Shown piece after piece: positions 32,554 to 32,597 of a stretch of DNA of 32,597 nucleotides; position 1 is the stretch's first letter; every line of letters begins with the position of its first letter. Source of the DNA: Selenomonadaceae bacterium (GTDB lineage: Bacteria > Bacillota > Negativicutes > Selenomonadales > Selenomonadaceae); contig JAFPVP010000085.1 of assembly GCA_017412925.1 (NCBI GenBank), forward strand, positions 1-32,597, written 5' to 3'. The notes beneath the pieces were generated by a model, which was not told where the DNA came from, did not search any database, and worked only from the letters and a program-made list of their open reading frames with translations. The position numbers and the translations under genes were made by a program.

Positions 32554-32597
32554 ATGAACGAACCGAAAGTTTCATTGATTATCCCGCTGTACAATGC
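32554..32597 (+). CDS. GT2-family glycosyltransferase, 5' end only
   Basis: ATG 32554 begins a frame reading MNEPKVSLIIPLYNA, nearly identical at the DNA level to the start of the gene at 31563, with only 4 bases between the two genes. It runs off the end of the window and marks a tandem GT2 family. Confidence 0.8.
   Translation, partial: MNEPKVSLIIPLYN

Overview
The window looks like chromosomal DNA of a Negativicutes bacterium, probably Selenomonadales and perhaps a rumen Selenomonas/Quinella-like lineage. This is inferred from the mix of a Firmicutes-type CodY and a Bacillus-like set of fla/che and pyrH-frr-uppS-cdsA-dxr-rseP genes, together with a secreted RTX-type protein and many short glycosyltransferases. 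No rRNA, tRNA, CRISPR array, transposase or integrase was seen.

Region 1 (1-2277) is the most unusual part. It is a compact array of five small transcription units on the + strand. Four are separated by the same short module: a terminator hairpin whose U-tract runs, three or fewer bases later, into a TTGCCA/TTGACG -35 box, exactly 17 bases of spacer, and a TAAACT/TAAAAT -10 box. The first four units (one frameshifted) encode peptides with a near-identical 29-residue double-glycine leader and very different C-terminal cargo: two of about 92-95 residues and two short tails sharing the motif IIHVR. The fifth unit is an MqsR-type toxin with a shortened MqsA-like partner. No processing enzyme or exporter for the leader peptides is in view.

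Region 2 (2275-6721, - strand) holds rbgA, a repeat-rich intergenic stretch, and an operon of a GtrB/DPM1-like glycosyltransferase, serA and comEA. Region 3 (6750-12145) holds codY with a probable CodY box and a heptamer-repeat leader, a large RTX-repeat protein, mscL with a zinc ribbon, a GIY-YIG/NUMOD3 endonuclease-like gene and a 3-hydroxyisobutyrate-dehydrogenase-family reductase.

Region 4 (12220-20648, + strand) is a housekeeping operon: pyrH, frr, uppS, two inserted GT2 glycosyltransferases, cdsA, dxr, rseP, a DUF488 gene and a probable dual-OB-fold gene. It joins ribosome recycling, undecaprenyl, isoprenoid and phospholipid synthesis, and membrane proteolysis. Region 5 (20664-22011) is an exported protein of unknown function followed by a broken copy of its own 3' end.

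Region 6 (22089-31547, + strand) is a chemotaxis/motility operon: cheB, cheA, cheW, cheC, cheD, a small membrane protein, a FliA/SigD-type sigma factor, a DUF342 (FapA) protein, a small acidic protein and a membrane-anchored coiled-coil protein in the position of swrB. In Bacillus this block is joined to the pyrH block through rpsB-tsf; here both are present but rearranged and rpsB-tsf is missing. The window ends in a second tandem group of GT2 genes (31563 to the end).
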